NCBI RefSeq assembly: GCF_001866055.1
Contig: NZ_MLQS01000017.1
Coordinates: forward strand, 378,899-442,898
DNA: 64,000 bases
Direction: 5' to 3'
Origin: Anaerobacillus alkalidiazotrophicus
GTDB lineage: Bacteria > Bacillota > Bacilli > Bacillales_H > Anaerobacillaceae
The notes below the pieces were generated by a model that saw only the letters and a program-made list of their open reading frames with translations, was not told where the DNA came from and searched no databases. Below are positions 39,656 through 49,790 of the stretch, piece after piece. Numbering within the stretch: the stretch's first letter is position 1; every line of letters begins with the position of its first letter. The translations under genes were made by a program, and so were the position numbers.

Positions 39656-40951
39656 ATGACTGCAAAATGGGAAAAGTTAGAAGGAAATCAAGGCGTACTT
39701 ACAATTGAAGTAGAAGCCGCAAAGGTTGATGAAGCGTTAGATCAAGCTTTTAAAAAAGTAGTAGGTAAAGTGAATGTACCTGGGTTCCGTAAAGGGAAAA
39801 TTCCTCGTGCGATGTTTGAACAACGTTTTGGAGTTGAATCGTTATACCAAGATGCTTTAGATATTTTATTACCAACTGCATATGGAGCTGCGATTCAGGA
39901 AACAAATATTGAACCTGTAGACCGTCCTGATATTGATGTTGAACAAATGGGCAAAGGACAAAATCTTATTTTCAAAGCTACAGTAACTGTAAAGCCAGAA
40001 GTTCAGCTTGGGGAATATAAAGGTTTAGAAGTTGAAGAAATGGAAACAACTGTAACTGATGAAGATGTTGAACTTGAGTTAAAACAACTTCAAGAAAAAC
40101 ATGCTGAATTAATCGTTGTTGAAGAGGGAACAATTGAAAATGGCGATACTGCTATTATTGATTTCGAAGGTTTTGTTGATGGTACACCTTTTGAAGGTGG
40201 AAAAGGGGAAAACTATTCATTAGAAATTGGTTCTGGTTCATTTATTCCAGGTTTTGAAGAGCAATTAGTTGGTGTTAAATCAGGAGAAGAAAAAGATGTT
40301 GAAGTATCTTTCCCTGAAGAATATCATGCTGCTGATTTAGCTGGTAAGCCTGCAGTATTTAAATGTAAAGTTCACGATATTAAACGTAAGCAGCTTCCAG
40401 AGCTTAATGACGAGTTTGCAAAAGATGTAAATGAGGAAGTTGAAACGTTAGAAGCTTTAAAAAATAATATTAAAGAAAAAATGATCCAAGACAAAGAAAC
40501 AGAAGCTAACCACCAAAAACGTGATTCCCTAGTAGAAAAAGCTGCAGAGAATGCTACTATTGATATACCAGAAGCAATGATTACAACTGAAGTAGACCGT
40601 ATGTTAGAAGAGTTTGGACAACGCCTTCAAGCTCAAGGTATGAATTTAGATTTATACTACCAGTTCTCAGGTACAGATGAAAATGGTATGCGCGAGCAAT
40701 TTAAAGCAGATGCTGAAAAAAGAGTTCGTATTAACTTAACTCTTGAAGCTATTGCTCAAGCAGAAAATTTAGAAGTATCTGATGAAGAAGTTGAAGTTGA
40801 ACTTGAAAAAATGTCAGAACTTTATAAGCGTTCTGTTGATGAACTTAAACAAATTCTAGCAATGCAAGGTGGAATTGCTGCTATGAAGGGTGATTTAAAA
40901 GTTCGTAAAGCAGTAGATTTACTTGTTGAAAATAGTAAAGTTGTTGCATAA
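39656..40951 (+). CDS. tig: Trigger factor
   Basis: This ribosome-bound chaperone has peptidyl-prolyl isomerase activity. The 431-residue product has the ribosome-docking [17 protein letters not shown] motif near residue 43, an FKBP domain ([42 protein letters not shown]) near 162-245, and a helical C-terminal chaperone domain. It is full length. The start is ATG with GGAGGG upstream, and its own terminator follows. Confidence 0.97.
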   Translation: MTAKWEKLEGNQGVLTIEVEAAKVDEALDQAFKKVVGKVNVPGFRKGKIPRAMFEQRFGVESLYQDALDILLPTAYGAAIQETNIEPVDRPDIDVEQMGKGQNLIFKATVTVKPEVQLGEYKGLEVEEMETTVTDEDVELELKQLQEKHAELIVVEEGTIENGDTAIIDFEGFVDGTPFEGGKGENYSLEIGSGSFIPGFEEQLVGVKSGEEKDVEVSFPEEYHAADLAGKPAVFKCKVHDIKRKQLPELNDEFAKDVNEEVETLEALKNNIKEKMIQDKETEANHQKRDSLVEKAAENATIDIPEAMITTEVDRMLEEFGQRLQAQGMNLDLYYQFSGTDENGMREQFKADAEKRVRINLTLEAIAQAENLEVSDEEVEVELEKMSELYKRSVDELKQILAMQGGIAAMKGDLKVRKAVDLLVENSKVVA

Positions 40952-40961
40952 CAATACTAAT

Positions 40962-40995
40962 AACAAGGCGCGAATATTTTCGTGCCTTGTTTTAT
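40962..40995 (+). terminator. Terminator after tig
   Basis: AACAAGGCGCGAA and TTTTCGTGCCTTGTT pair with one G-U, ending TTTTATA. Confidence 0.85.
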
Positions 40996-41055
40996 ACTAT
41001 AATAATTTATAAATTCTAATAAGTTTCATAATTGTTTATTTTCGCTACTCTGATA

Positions 41056-41136
41056 CTAAATGTTGTTGGATGAAGATCGTTTCCAACAACATTTAGACTG
41101 ATGTAGATCCATTTAGGTAATTATGAAATTCACTCA
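41056..41136 (+). repeat. R4 hairpin motif, copy 2
   Basis: CTAAATGTTGTTGGA and TCCAACAACATTTAG form a perfect 15-bp stem with an 11-nt loop. After 23 nt comes ATTATGAAATTCACTCA. The same word with a preceding hairpin occurs at 55,036-55,233. The hairpin stems differ in sequence but both keep pairing. Confidence 0.5.
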
Positions 41137-41526
41137 CATAAAATAATTAAAATTTTTTTGATAAATAAGTTATGTTTTTTATATTATTAGTAAATTAATT
41201 GTAGTAGGAACTAACAGGTATGATATATACATAAAGCCTTTAAATTATGAAAGTATATTTTTTGACAAGGAAATTTGAAATTCTTTATTTTTTTAAAAGG
41301 AAAAAAGGAGGTAAAAATTGAATTAATTACATATACTCTTAAATACATACGGAGTAATCAAAAATTATCTTCGTACATACTATGTTTTATAGTGGGTGCT
41401 ACAATTAGCGCTTACTGCTTAAGATGTGATAAAATGCTATACATATGAAAGACTAAATGAATTCGGTAAAATTTTAGTACGATATTAGTATCGAGAGATA
41501 GAACAAACTTTGAGGGGTGAAAATTT
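41137..41526 (+). promoter_or_regulatory. clpX upstream region
   Basis: This 390-nt AT-rich stretch contains no supported gene. The best promoter signal is an extended -10, TGCTATACA, ending at 41,443 and about 83 nt before clpX. An AAAGGAGG at 41,304 is followed by a TTG, but the frame closes at once. Confidence 0.4.
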
Positions 41527-42798
41527 ATGTTTAAATTTAATGACGAAAAAGGACAGCTGAAGTGTTCTTTTTGCGGTAAGACTCAAGATCAAGTAAGGAA
41601 ACTTGTTGCTGGTCCAGGGGTTTATATATGTGACGAGTGTATCGAGTTGTGTACTGAAATCGTTGAGGAAGAATTGGGAACAGAGGAAGAAGTTGACTTT
41701 CAAGATATTCCAAAACCAAAGGAAATTCGTGAAATTCTAGATGATTATGTAATAGGACAGGAACAAGCTAAGAAGACATTATCAGTGGCTGTATATAACC
41801 ACTATAAACGTATTAATTCTGGCCAAAAAGCAGATGAGGTTGAACTATCAAAAAGTAATATTTGTATGATAGGCCCAACAGGGAGTGGGAAAACCCTTCT
41901 TGCGCAAACGATGGCTCGAATATTAAATGTGCCATTTGCTATTGCAGATGCTACAAGTCTAACGGAAGCAGGATACGTAGGTGAAGATGTTGAAAACATT
42001 CTTCTTAAATTAATTCAAGCAGCTGATTACGATGTAGAAAAAGCCGAAAAAGGAATTATTTACATCGATGAAATTGATAAAGTTGCTCGTAAGTCAGAGA
42101 ACCCTTCTATTACTCGAGATGTATCAGGTGAAGGTGTGCAGCAAGCCCTTCTTAAAATTCTTGAAGGGACAACAGCGAGTGTTCCTCCTCAAGGTGGTAG
42201 AAAACACCCACATCAAGAATTTATTCAAATTGACACAACGAATATTTTATTTATTTGTGGTGGGGCATTTGACGGTATAGAACAAATTATTAAACGTCGT
42301 TTAGGTAAAAAGGTTATTGGGTTTGGCTCTGATGTTGGTAAACAAGAAGATTTAAAACCGGGTGAATATTTGGCAAAAGTATTACCAGAAGATTTACTTC
42401 GTTTCGGTCTAATTCCAGAATTTATTGGGAGACTACCTGTCATTTCAAGTTTACAGCCTCTCGATGAAGATGCATTAATCGAAATTTTAACTAGACCAAA
42501 GAATGCTCTAGTTAAGCAATATGTCAAGTTGTTAGAATTAGATGACGTTGAATTAACATTTACTGATGACGCTTTAGTGGAAGTAGCGAAACAAGCCATT
42601 GAACGTAAAACGGGAGCTCGTGGTTTACGTTCAATAATTGAAGGTATAATGTTAGATGTAATGTTTGAATTACCTTCACGTGATGATATTGCAAAATGTA
42701 CAATTACCCCTGAAGTTGTTACTGATAATGCAAATCCTATTTTGGAAACAAAAGATGGAGAAGTTATTCAAAAACCACTTCCGAAAGAAAGTGCGTAA
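41527..42798 (+). CDS. clpX: ClpX, ATP-binding subunit of Clp protease
   Basis: ClpX is the hexameric AAA+ unfoldase that feeds ClpP. The 423-residue product has an N-terminal zinc-binding domain ([15 protein letters not shown]..., CDECIELC), Walker A GPTGSGKT near 118, Walker B IIYIDEID near 178, the GYVGEDVE pore loop and the ClpP-binding IGF loop within KKVIGFGSD. The start is ATG with GAGGGGTG upstream. It has its own terminator, and repeat R2f follows. The ClpP gene is not in this window. Confidence 0.98.
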   Translation: MFKFNDEKGQLKCSFCGKTQDQVRKLVAGPGVYICDECIELCTEIVEEELGTEEEVDFQDIPKPKEIREILDDYVIGQEQAKKTLSVAVYNHYKRINSGQKADEVELSKSNICMIGPTGSGKTLLAQTMARILNVPFAIADATSLTEAGYVGEDVENILLKLIQAADYDVEKAEKGIIYIDEIDKVARKSENPSITRDVSGEGVQQALLKILEGTTASVPPQGGRKHPHQEFIQIDTTNILFICGGAFDGIEQIIKRRLGKKVIGFGSDVGKQEDLKPGEYLAKVLPEDLLRFGLIPEFIGRLPVISSLQPLDEDALIEILTRPKNALVKQYVKLLELDDVELTFTDDALVEVAKQAIERKTGARGLRSIIEGIMLDVMFELPSRDDIAKCTITPEVVTDNANPILETKDGEVIQKPLPKESA

Positions 42799-42851
42799 AA
42801 AACTTAGCCCGATAACGTGACGGCTTAACTGAATAATGATTTATTTTCTGC

Positions 42852-42889
42852 AAAGCTAGTGAACAAACTATTTGTTCGCTAGCTTTTTT
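42852..42889 (+). terminator. Terminator after clpX
   Basis: AAAGCTAGTGAACAAA and TTTGTTCGCTAGCTTT pair almost fully, followed by TTTT. R2f begins at the end of the T-run. Confidence 0.9.
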
Positions 42890-43150
42890 ATATAATCAGA
42901 ATTTATAAATTTCTAATTTGGAACCTGTCTAGCGCAAGCAGCCTACGAGCTCGGTCACTTCAGTCAAGAAACGGACTTCAATAACTACTTGAATAACCTC
43001 TCAGAATAGCTTCATGCAGCTTTGCTTCGAGGAAGCTTACTACGAAGCAATACTAGAAGACGCAGAAGCACGTAGGAAGCCAAAGAGCGGCTTCTGTCAA
43101 AGGCCTTCCAGTGCCTATCGCTCGTGACCAAGGCGCTTGCGCTTTTCTTG
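42890..43150 (+). repeat. R2 dispersed repeat, copy R2f
   Basis: At 261 bp this is the longest R2 copy. It starts ATATAATCAGAATTTATAAA, then GCAAGCAGCCTACGAGCTCG, and ends CAAGGCGCTTGCGCTTTTCTTG. The core shares GCTTCATGCAGCTTTGCT with R2b (21,097) and GAAGCCAAAGAGCGGCTTCT with R2d, so the copies are mosaics of common modules. Confidence 0.85.
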
Positions 43151-43268
43151 TATTAGGGAATGATCTGAGGTACTTTACAAAAATTTTCGAGTAGAGTTAG
43201 TAACTATTTTTTCCATGCGATAACAATTATTCCCTTCTCACAAATTGAAGATTACTCGATACATTACC

Positions 43269-43278
43269 GGAGATACTA
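43269..43278 (+). promoter_or_regulatory. Candidate sigma-F -10 element for lonB
   Basis: GGAGATACTA matches the sigma-F -10 consensus GGNNANAMTR at all specified positions, 40 nt before lonB. The -35 region has no clear GYATA at 15-16 bp, only GATTA at 14. B. subtilis lonB is expressed in the forespore under sigma-F. Confidence 0.4.
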
Positions 43279-43317
43279 AATGGCATAGATCTTGAAAAAT
43301 TAGTAGGAGGGTACTTC

Positions 43318-45000
43318 ATGAATTGGGCAGGCATAGCATTGTTGATTCAGTTATTTTTTGGGATTATCATTGGTCTTTATTTTTGGAACCTGTTGAAAAG
43401 CCAAAGGACACAACGGGTGTCAGTTGATAAAGAATCAAAAAAAGAACTTGAGCAATTAAGAAGAATGAGATCAATAAAATTAAGTGAGCCTCTGTCAGAA
43501 AAAGTGAGGCCGAAAAATTTTGATGAAATAGTTGGGCAAGAAGATGGTATTCGCTCTTTACGTGCTGCTCTATGTGGACCGAATCCACAACACATTATTG
43601 TATATGGTCCACCGGGTGTTGGAAAAACAGCGGCTGCTAGATTGGTTCTTGAAGAAGCTAAGAAAAATCCAGCTTCACCGTTTAGAGCTTCAAGTGTTTT
43701 TATTGAATTAGACGGTACAACAGCTCGTTTTGACGAAAGAGGAATAGCTGATCCATTAATAGGCTCAGTACATGATCCTATTTATCAAGGTGCAGGTGCT
43801 ATGGGGCAAGCTGGAATTCCACAGCCGAAACACGGTGCGGTTACGAAAGCGCATGGTGGAGTCTTATTTATTGATGAAGTTGGAGAACTTCATTCAATTC
43901 AGTTTAACAAATTGTTGAAAGTCCTTGAAGATCGAAAAGTATTTTTAGAAAGTGCATACTATAGTGAGGAGAATACACAAATTCCGCAGCATATTCACGA
44001 TATCTTTAAGAATGGATTGCCGGCAGATTTTCGATTAATTGGGGCAACAACACGAACGCCAAATGAAATACCACCTGCTATACGCTCTCGCTGTTTGGAA
44101 GTCTATTTTAGAGCGTTAACCCCTGCTGAAATCATTAAAGTTGCTCAAAAAGCTGTAGATAAAATCAACTTTGAGTTAGAAGAAGGAGTGTTAGAATTAA
44201 TTTCAAAGTATGCAACAAACGGAAGAGAGGCAGTGAATATTGTTCAAATATCTTCTGGAGTTGCGACGTCAGAAAATAGAGAATTTATAAAAGTTTCTGA
44301 TGTAGAGTGGGTAATTCATTCTAGCCAACGATCTCCACGTCCAGAAAAGAATATCCATAAAGAACCAACCGTTGGCTTGGTAAATGGTCTTGCTGTTTAT
44401 GGACCAAATTCTGGGTCAATTATTGAAATTGAAGTTACTGCGTATGAAAATAAAGGAAAAGGAAGAATAAATATAACAGGGATAGCTGAGGAAGAAAGCA
44501 CTGGTGACAGAGTACGTTCAATTCGACGAAAAAGTATGGCCAAAGGCTCTATTGAGAATGTGGCTACAGTACTTAGGAAAATGGGAGTTCCTACAGATGA
44601 TTATGATATCCATGTCAATTTTCCAGGGGGGACACCTATTGATGGCCCTTCAGCAGGAATTTCAATGGCTACAGCCATTTATTCAGCTATTCATAATATC
44701 AAAATTGACAATGAATTAGCTATGACTGGTGAATTAAGTATTCACGGATCTGTTAAACCTATAGGTGGTGTAGTAGCTAAAGTAGAAGCTGCTAAGCAGG
44801 CGGGTGCGAAACGTGTATTAATTCCGATTGAAAATTACCAAGCAATTTTTAAAGAACAAAAGGGCATTGAAGTAATTTGTGTGTCTACTCTACAAGAAGT
44901 TTTTGACCTCGCTTTTGTTATCGAAGAAAGTTTAAAAGAAGAAGATGTCATTCCTGCTAGTATAATTAATCAGGATACTAGTCCTTCTGCGCTTGTTTAA
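43318..45000 (+). CDS. lonB: LonB-type ATP-dependent protease (forespore LonB)
   Basis: LonB is a Lon-family protease that acts in the forespore in B. subtilis. The 560-residue product has an N-terminal membrane segment (residues about 3-23), Walker [13 protein letters not shown] near 95, Walker B VLFIDEVGEL near 182 and a C-terminal Ser-Lys protease domain with DGPSAGIS and GGVVAKVEAAKQAG. It lacks the large N-terminal LAN domain of LonA. The start is ATG with AGGAGGG upstream. It lies between clpX and lonA, the same order as in B. subtilis. Confidence 0.95.
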   Translation: MNWAGIALLIQLFFGIIIGLYFWNLLKSQRTQRVSVDKESKKELEQLRRMRSIKLSEPLSEKVRPKNFDEIVGQEDGIRSLRAALCGPNPQHIIVYGPPGVGKTAAARLVLEEAKKNPASPFRASSVFIELDGTTARFDERGIADPLIGSVHDPIYQGAGAMGQAGIPQPKHGAVTKAHGGVLFIDEVGELHSIQFNKLLKVLEDRKVFLESAYYSEENTQIPQHIHDIFKNGLPADFRLIGATTRTPNEIPPAIRSRCLEVYFRALTPAEIIKVAQKAVDKINFELEEGVLELISKYATNGREAVNIVQISSGVATSENREFIKVSDVEWVIHSSQRSPRPEKNIHKEPTVGLVNGLAVYGPNSGSIIEIEVTAYENKGKGRINITGIAEEESTGDRVRSIRRKSMAKGSIENVATVLRKMGVPTDDYDIHVNFPGGTPIDGPSAGISMATAIYSAIHNIKIDNELAMTGELSIHGSVKPIGGVVAKVEAAKQAGAKRVLIPIENYQAIFKEQKGIEVICVSTLQEVFDLAFVIEESLKEEDVIPASIINQDTSPSALV

Positions 45001-45481
45001 TAATGGTTGGGGCTTCTTAAACACATGAGGCCCCTATCAATAGTGATATTTTATGTTATTGTTCTATACCTTTGAAGAACATTATAAGTAGTAAATATTT
45101 GCCTAAAGAATTAACTATAGAATAAATCCCTTAAATTAAGATGGTTGATTGCTCATACGTTTAAGCTTATTTGGTAGCTATTTTCATTAAGGTAAAACGC
45201 CAAAACCGATAGTTATGTTTTTGTCTAAGTAATACACCTAATTTCATTGTAATATTAGACAAACTAGGAACGATAAGATAAAATTGTACAAGATTAAGTT
45301 TTTTCATTTCCTTCTAAATTTTACTAAATAAATGTAAAACTTTTTCTTATGTAAAGTGGATTTAAATGCTCTTATAAAATTTAATAAAAAGGATTTATAT
45401 TAGAGTAAGTGGAAGTTATAAGTTTCATGATAAGCATCCTCTCCATAAAAATAGAAGAAGTTGTACGGAGGTGTATACATA
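45001..45481 (+). other. Gap between lonB and lonA
   Basis: A weak hairpin, GGGGCTTCT...AGGCCCC, at 45,008-45,034 without a T-run is the only candidate terminator for lonB. No CtsR operator (GGTCAAA heptads) and no convincing sigma-A promoter were found. A GGAGG at 45,469 serves lonA. Confidence 0.4.
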
Positions 45482-47806
45482 ATGGCTGAAGAGAATAAAA
45501 TTGTTATCCCACTTTTACCTCTTAGAGGAATACTTGTTTATCCAACAATGGTACTTCATCTTGATGTCGGTCGCAATAAGTCTGTTCAGGCTTTAGAGCA
45601 TGTTATGGTAAATGACCATAATATACTTTTAGCTACACAAAGAGAAATTTCAATTGATGAACCAACAGAAAAAGAGATTTACACTATTGGAACACTTGCT
45701 AAGGTTAAGCAAATGTTAAAATTACCAAACGGCACTATTCGAGTTCTCGTTGAAGGATTGCAAAGAGCTAAAGTTGAAAAGTTTTTAGAAAACGAAGAGT
45801 ATTTCGAAGTGGAAATGACACTTGTTGAAGATGAGATTTTAGGTGATGCTGAGGAACAAGCACTGATGCGTAATGTCTTACTTCAATTTGATCAATATAT
45901 CAAGTTATCTAAAAAAATCTCAGCAGAAACGCATGCTTCGGTTGCAGATATTTTAGAACCAGGACATTTAGCAGATGTAGTTGCTTCACATTTGCCTTTA
46001 AAAATTGTTCAAAAACAAGAGATATTAGAAACTTTTTCTGTTAAAGACCGTTTAAATAAGCTAATTGAAATATTAAACAATGAAAAAGAAGTTTTAGGAT
46101 TAGAAAAGAAAATTGGTCAACGTGTGAAAAAGTCAATGGAGCGCACACAGAAAGAGTATTATCTGCGTGAACAAATGAAAGCAATTCAAAAAGAACTTGG
46201 TGATAAAGAAGGAAAAGAAGGCGAAATAGAAAGCTTTAAAGAGCGAATTAAAGAAGCTAACATGCCTGAAGTAATTGAGGAAAAAGCCTATAAAGAACTT
46301 GAACGCTACGAAAAAATGCCAGCTACTTCTGCGGAAAGCTCTGTCATTCGCAACTATTTGGAATGGTTACTTAATCTACCTTGGCATGAAGAAACAACTG
46401 ATGTATTAGATATTAAACGTACAGAATCAATCTTAAATGAAGATCATTATGGCCTTGAAAAAGTAAAGGAACGTGTACTTGAGTATTTAGCTGTACAACA
46501 ATTAACTCAACAACTTAAAGGGCCAATTCTTTGTTTAGCTGGACCACCAGGAGTTGGGAAAACATCACTTGCTAGATCAATTGCAAGATCCTTAGATCGT
46601 AATTTTGTTCGAATTTCATTAGGTGGAGTTCGTGATGAAGCTGAAATCCGTGGCCATCGTCGTACTTACGTTGGTGCAATGCCTGGCCGTGTAATTCAAG
46701 GTATGAAAAAAGCCGGAACGATAAATCCTGTATTTTTACTTGATGAAATTGATAAGATGGCTCATGACTTCCGTGGAGACCCAGCTTCGGCTCTATTAGA
46801 GGTATTAGACCCTGAACAAAATAATACGTTTAGTGATCATTTTATTGAAGAGTCGTATGATTTATCAAAAGTGATGTTTATTACTACTGCTAATAACGTG
46901 GGTACGATACCTGGTCCTTTATTAGACCGAATGGAAATTATCCATATACCTGGCTACACTGAAGTTGAAAAGCTTCATATCGCGAAAGATTATCTGTTAC
47001 CAAAGCAAATGAAAGAGCATGGACTAGATAAAGGGAAATTACAAGTCAAGGACGAAGGAATAGTAAAGGTTGTTCGTTACTATACTCGTGAAGCTGGAGT
47101 ACGTAATCTTGAGAGACAAATGGCAACGCTTTGTCGTAAAGCTGCTAAAATTATAGTCTCAGGTGAAAAGAAAAAAGTTATAGTCACAAATAATACGATT
47201 GAACAAATGCTTGGAAAGCCGAAATACCGATATGGATTAGCTGAAGAAGAAGATCAAGTAGGTGCAGCAACTGGACTTGCTTATACATCAGCAGGTGGTG
47301 ACACATTGTCCATTGAAGTGTCTATTGCCCCTGGGAAAGGTAAGTTAACTTTAACTGGTAAATTAGGGGATGTCATGAAAGAATCAGCCCAAGCAGCCTT
47401 TTCGTACATTCGCTCACGTTCAGTGGAGTTAAATATTGATCCTACATTCCATGAAACAAATGATATTCACATTCACGTACCTGAAGGAGCGACACCTAAA
47501 GATGGTCCATCGGCAGGAATAACTATGGCGACGGCTCTTATTTCAGCTTTAACAGGTAAAGCAGTACGGAAGGAAGTTGGCATGACTGGTGAAATAACGT
47601 TAAGAGGTCGGGTCCTACCGATAGGTGGTTTAAAGGAAAAATCAATGAGTGCCCACCGAGCTGGATTAAAGATCATCATTCTCCCTAAGGATAATGAGAA
47701 AGATATAGATGATATTCCAGAGAGTGTTCGAAATGATTTAACGTTTATTTCTGTGTCACATTTAGATGAAGTTTTAAAGCATGCATTAGTGGGAGAGAAA
47801 AAATGA
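45482..47806 (+). CDS. lonA: ATP-dependent protease La (LonA)
   Basis: LonA is the cytoplasmic AAA+ protease for damaged and regulatory proteins. The 774-residue product has the N-terminal substrate domain ([23 protein letters not shown]), Walker [14 protein letters not shown] near 350, Walker [11 protein letters not shown] near 413 and the catalytic Ser in [14 protein letters not shown] with its Lys in [14 protein letters not shown]. The frame extends 7 codons upstream through the ribosome site, so ATG at 45,482, 8 nt after GGAGG, is the start. Its last 4 nt overlap engB (ATGA). Confidence 0.97.
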   Translation: MAEENKIVIPLLPLRGILVYPTMVLHLDVGRNKSVQALEHVMVNDHNILLATQREISIDEPTEKEIYTIGTLAKVKQMLKLPNGTIRVLVEGLQRAKVEKFLENEEYFEVEMTLVEDEILGDAEEQALMRNVLLQFDQYIKLSKKISAETHASVADILEPGHLADVVASHLPLKIVQKQEILETFSVKDRLNKLIEILNNEKEVLGLEKKIGQRVKKSMERTQKEYYLREQMKAIQKELGDKEGKEGEIESFKERIKEANMPEVIEEKAYKELERYEKMPATSAESSVIRNYLEWLLNLPWHEETTDVLDIKRTESILNEDHYGLEKVKERVLEYLAVQQLTQQLKGPILCLAGPPGVGKTSLARSIARSLDRNFVRISLGGVRDEAEIRGHRRTYVGAMPGRVIQGMKKAGTINPVFLLDEIDKMAHDFRGDPASALLEVLDPEQNNTFSDHFIEESYDLSKVMFITTANNVGTIPGPLLDRMEIIHIPGYTEVEKLHIAKDYLLPKQMKEHGLDKGKLQVKDEGIVKVVRYYTREAGVRNLERQMATLCRKAAKIIVSGEKKKVIVTNNTIEQMLGKPKYRYGLAEEEDQVGAATGLAYTSAGGDTLSIEVSIAPGKGKLTLTGKLGDVMKESAQAAFSYIRSRSVELNIDPTFHETNDIHIHVPEGATPKDGPSAGITMATALISALTGKAVRKEVGMTGEITLRGRVLPIGGLKEKSMSAHRAGLKIIILPKDNEKDIDDIPESVRNDLTFISVSHLDEVLKHALVGEKK

Positions 47807-48390
47807 AAGTCACACAATCAGAAATAGTTATAAGTGCAGTAAAACCTGAGCAATATCCTGATACTGGTTTACCAGAGGTTGCTTTAGCAGGACGATCTAA
47901 TGTAGGAAAATCATCATTTATAAATAAAATGATTAATCGAAAAAATTTAGCAAGAACCTCTCAGAAGCCTGGGAAAACACAAACGTTAAATTTTTATATT
48001 ATTAATGAAGTGATGTATTTTGTAGATGTACCAGGCTATGGTTTTGCAAAAGTATCAAAATCAGAACGTGAAGCCTGGGGAAGAATGATTGAGACCTATA
48101 TAACAAATCGCGAAACATTAAAAGCGGTGATTCAACTCATAGATATTCGCCATGATCCAACTAAGGATGACGTAGCAATGTATGAGTGGTTAAAGCACTA
48201 CGACATTCCTGTAATTATCATTGCTACTAAAGCAGATAAAATCCCAAAAGGTAAATGGCAAAAACATGAGAAGGCAATTAAAGAAAAGTTAAATAAAGCT
48301 CCAAGCGATCCAATTGTTGTCTTTTCTTCAGAAACTGGTTATGGAAAAGATAAAGCATGGAAAACGATTGAAGAATTTTTAGAGTCCTAA
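47803..48390 (+). CDS. engB: Ribosome-biogenesis GTPase EngB/YsxC
   Basis: This essential GTPase takes part in 50S assembly. The 195-residue product has G1 [10 protein letters not shown] near residue 29, G3 [10 protein letters not shown] and G4 TKADK near 147. It overlaps the lonA stop by 4 nt, so the two are translationally coupled as in B. subtilis lonA-ysxC. A terminator follows that also covers the end of the convergent lipoprotein gene. Confidence 0.97.
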   Translation: MKVTQSEIVISAVKPEQYPDTGLPEVALAGRSNVGKSSFINKMINRKNLARTSQKPGKTQTLNFYIINEVMYFVDVPGYGFAKVSKSEREAWGRMIETYITNRETLKAVIQLIDIRHDPTKDDVAMYEWLKHYDIPVIIIATKADKIPKGKWQKHEKAIKEKLNKAPSDPIVVFSSETGYGKDKAWKTIEEFLES

Positions 48391-48416
48391 AGCAAGTGCT
48401 TTAGGACCTTTTCTAT
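48384..48416 (+). terminator. Terminator after engB (probably bidirectional)
   Basis: GTCCTAAAGC and GCTTTAGGAC form a perfect 10-bp stem with a 4-nt loop, followed by CTTTTCTATTTT. The convergent gene stops at 48,413. Confidence 0.8.
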
Positions 48417-49267
48417 TTTAAAAGAAAATTATTAGATTCAGTTAGCCAAATGTTGGTTATTTTTTTATCTTCATCAAATACTTCAAAAGATAGTAAATAA
48501 GGCCCTGCTTCATACGAATAAAAATAACTATTTTCCATTTCAGAGTATGATTTGCCTGTAGGTTCCCCTAATTTTTCAATAACTTCTGAAATTTGTACGT
48601 TAATTCGTAGCCCGGGCATATTCATTGCAACTACATTTGAATCTTCATCGAAAAGATAGGCTATATCATTATAGTAATAATAAGTACCGCCTAAATACCA
48701 ATCAGTCATTGAGGGCTCACCAACCTTTAAAATAACCTCATTTTTACTTGATCCAATGATTATAGGAGAAGTAACCATTCTTCCCGTTTGAGCTTCTGTA
48801 ATAAATGAACTAGTCACATCCAAATCATGATAACTCAAATAAAACTTGTTGTTTTCATGCCAAATATCAGAATAGAATTGTCCTAATTGTAAATCGACTT
48901 CATCAGTAAACTTTACCTTGTCTAGAATAATTATTTCGTCTTCATTTTCTACCCAAGTATAAAAACTTATGCCATTGATATGGTTATCTTGTTTCTCGGT
49001 TATAATTGTTTGAAATATACCTTCTTTTATTTCTTTACGAAGGTCATTTTGAGTAAAATAATCATTATTTGAGGTGGTGATGAGGTTCTCATCGGTATCA
49101 GGAGAAATAGTCAATAATGTTGCTACTAGTTCATTTTTACTAGAAGAGCTAATATAGGTGTTTAGGTTTTTGGAGTATTCAACTTCTAAATGGTGTAAAT
49201 TAGCTTCTTGATTAGTACCACACGCAACTAAAAATATCCAACACATGACGAATAAAATTTGTTTCAT
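48413..49267 (-). CDS. Putative lipoprotein, possibly DUF4309/YjgB-like
   Basis: The 284-residue product has a lipoprotein signal with lipobox LVAC (Cys16), so it is probably anchored on the outer face of the membrane. The C-terminal half has two copies of a pattern like GSSKNEVILKVGEPS...YYYNDIAYLFDEDSNVV, and ISEVIEKLGEPTGKSYSEMENSYFYSY, which resembles DUF4309/YjgB proteins. This assignment is from memory of the pattern only. The start is ATG with AAGGAG 8 nt upstream on the minus strand. It takes the place of B. subtilis ysxD and is transcribed the opposite way from its neighbours. No function can be given. Confidence 0.72.
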   Translation of the reverse strand: MKQILFVMCWIFLVACGTNQEANLHHLEVEYSKNLNTYISSSSKNELVATLLTISPDTDENLITTSNNDYFTQNDLRKEIKEGIFQTIITEKQDNHINGISFYTWVENEDEIIILDKVKFTDEVDLQLGQFYSDIWHENNKFYLSYHDLDVTSSFITEAQTGRMVTSPIIIGSSKNEVILKVGEPSMTDWYLGGTYYYYNDIAYLFDEDSNVVAMNMPGLRINVQISEVIEKLGEPTGKSYSEMENSYFYSYEAGPYLLSFEVFDEDKKITNIWLTESNNFLLK

Positions 49268-49612
49268 AGCAAGTCTCCTTTTAAATCAATAAAAATAAGT
49301 ACTTACTAGCTTGTTTCGATACATATTGTAGAAAACCCTATAAAAAATATATGAAAAATTGCGACTATTTATTAGGAAAAACTACATAGTTTAAAGGAAA
49401 GATAAAGAATTTTAGAGGAATATACCTTTTTATGTAATCCAAGCGAAAGGTTTATTGAGTTAAATGTTGAAAAGTGGCCCAGAATGTAGAAATAGCGTTT
49501 ACGAAAATATCATAAACACTAAGTCTATTATTATGGGATAAATTTCTTACCTACATACTAGGTATTTGACCCTCAAATATGGTAAAAAAATCGAACGAAT
49601 AAAAAATACGTA

Positions 49613-49687
49613 TTTGTGAACAATCCGTCACAATTACTAGCCTTTTTAATAGTTGGAAGCTATGTGTGTTCACTTTCTGTTCACAAA
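49613..49687. promoter_or_regulatory. TTTGTGAACA repeats before hemA
   Basis: TTTGTGAACA (49,613) recurs inverted as TGTTCACAAA (49,678), with a further TGTTCAC at 49,667. The last two are 11 bp apart, about one helical turn, and end 6 bp before the hemA -35. The words resemble half-sites of redox regulators such as ResD (TTTGTGAAT) or Rex (TTGTGAA). Nothing else was recognised in 49,268-49,690. Confidence 0.35.
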
Positions 49688-49693
49688 CTTATT

Positions 49694-49721
49694 TTGTACT
49701 AGTTTAGCAACGTGTTATAAT
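49694..49721 (+). promoter_or_regulatory. Sigma-A promoter for hemA
   Basis: TTGTAC, a 16-bp spacer and a perfect TATAAT with extended TG (TGTTATAAT). The -10 overlaps TTATAAT, which could be half a PerR box, but the other half is not present. Confidence 0.65.
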
Positions 49722-49790
49722 ATATTCTAGCAAATGGTTTTTATATGCACGTGTAAGGGAATTAGAAACCAACTCAGGGGGTGAAAAAAC

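Noticed and set aside
45001..45481. CtsR control of lonA
   Set aside because: No tandem GGTCAAA heptads were found upstream.
49714..49730. A PerR box at hemA
   Set aside because: Only the left half, TTATAAT, matches. The right half is not present and the sequence overlaps an ordinary -10 element.
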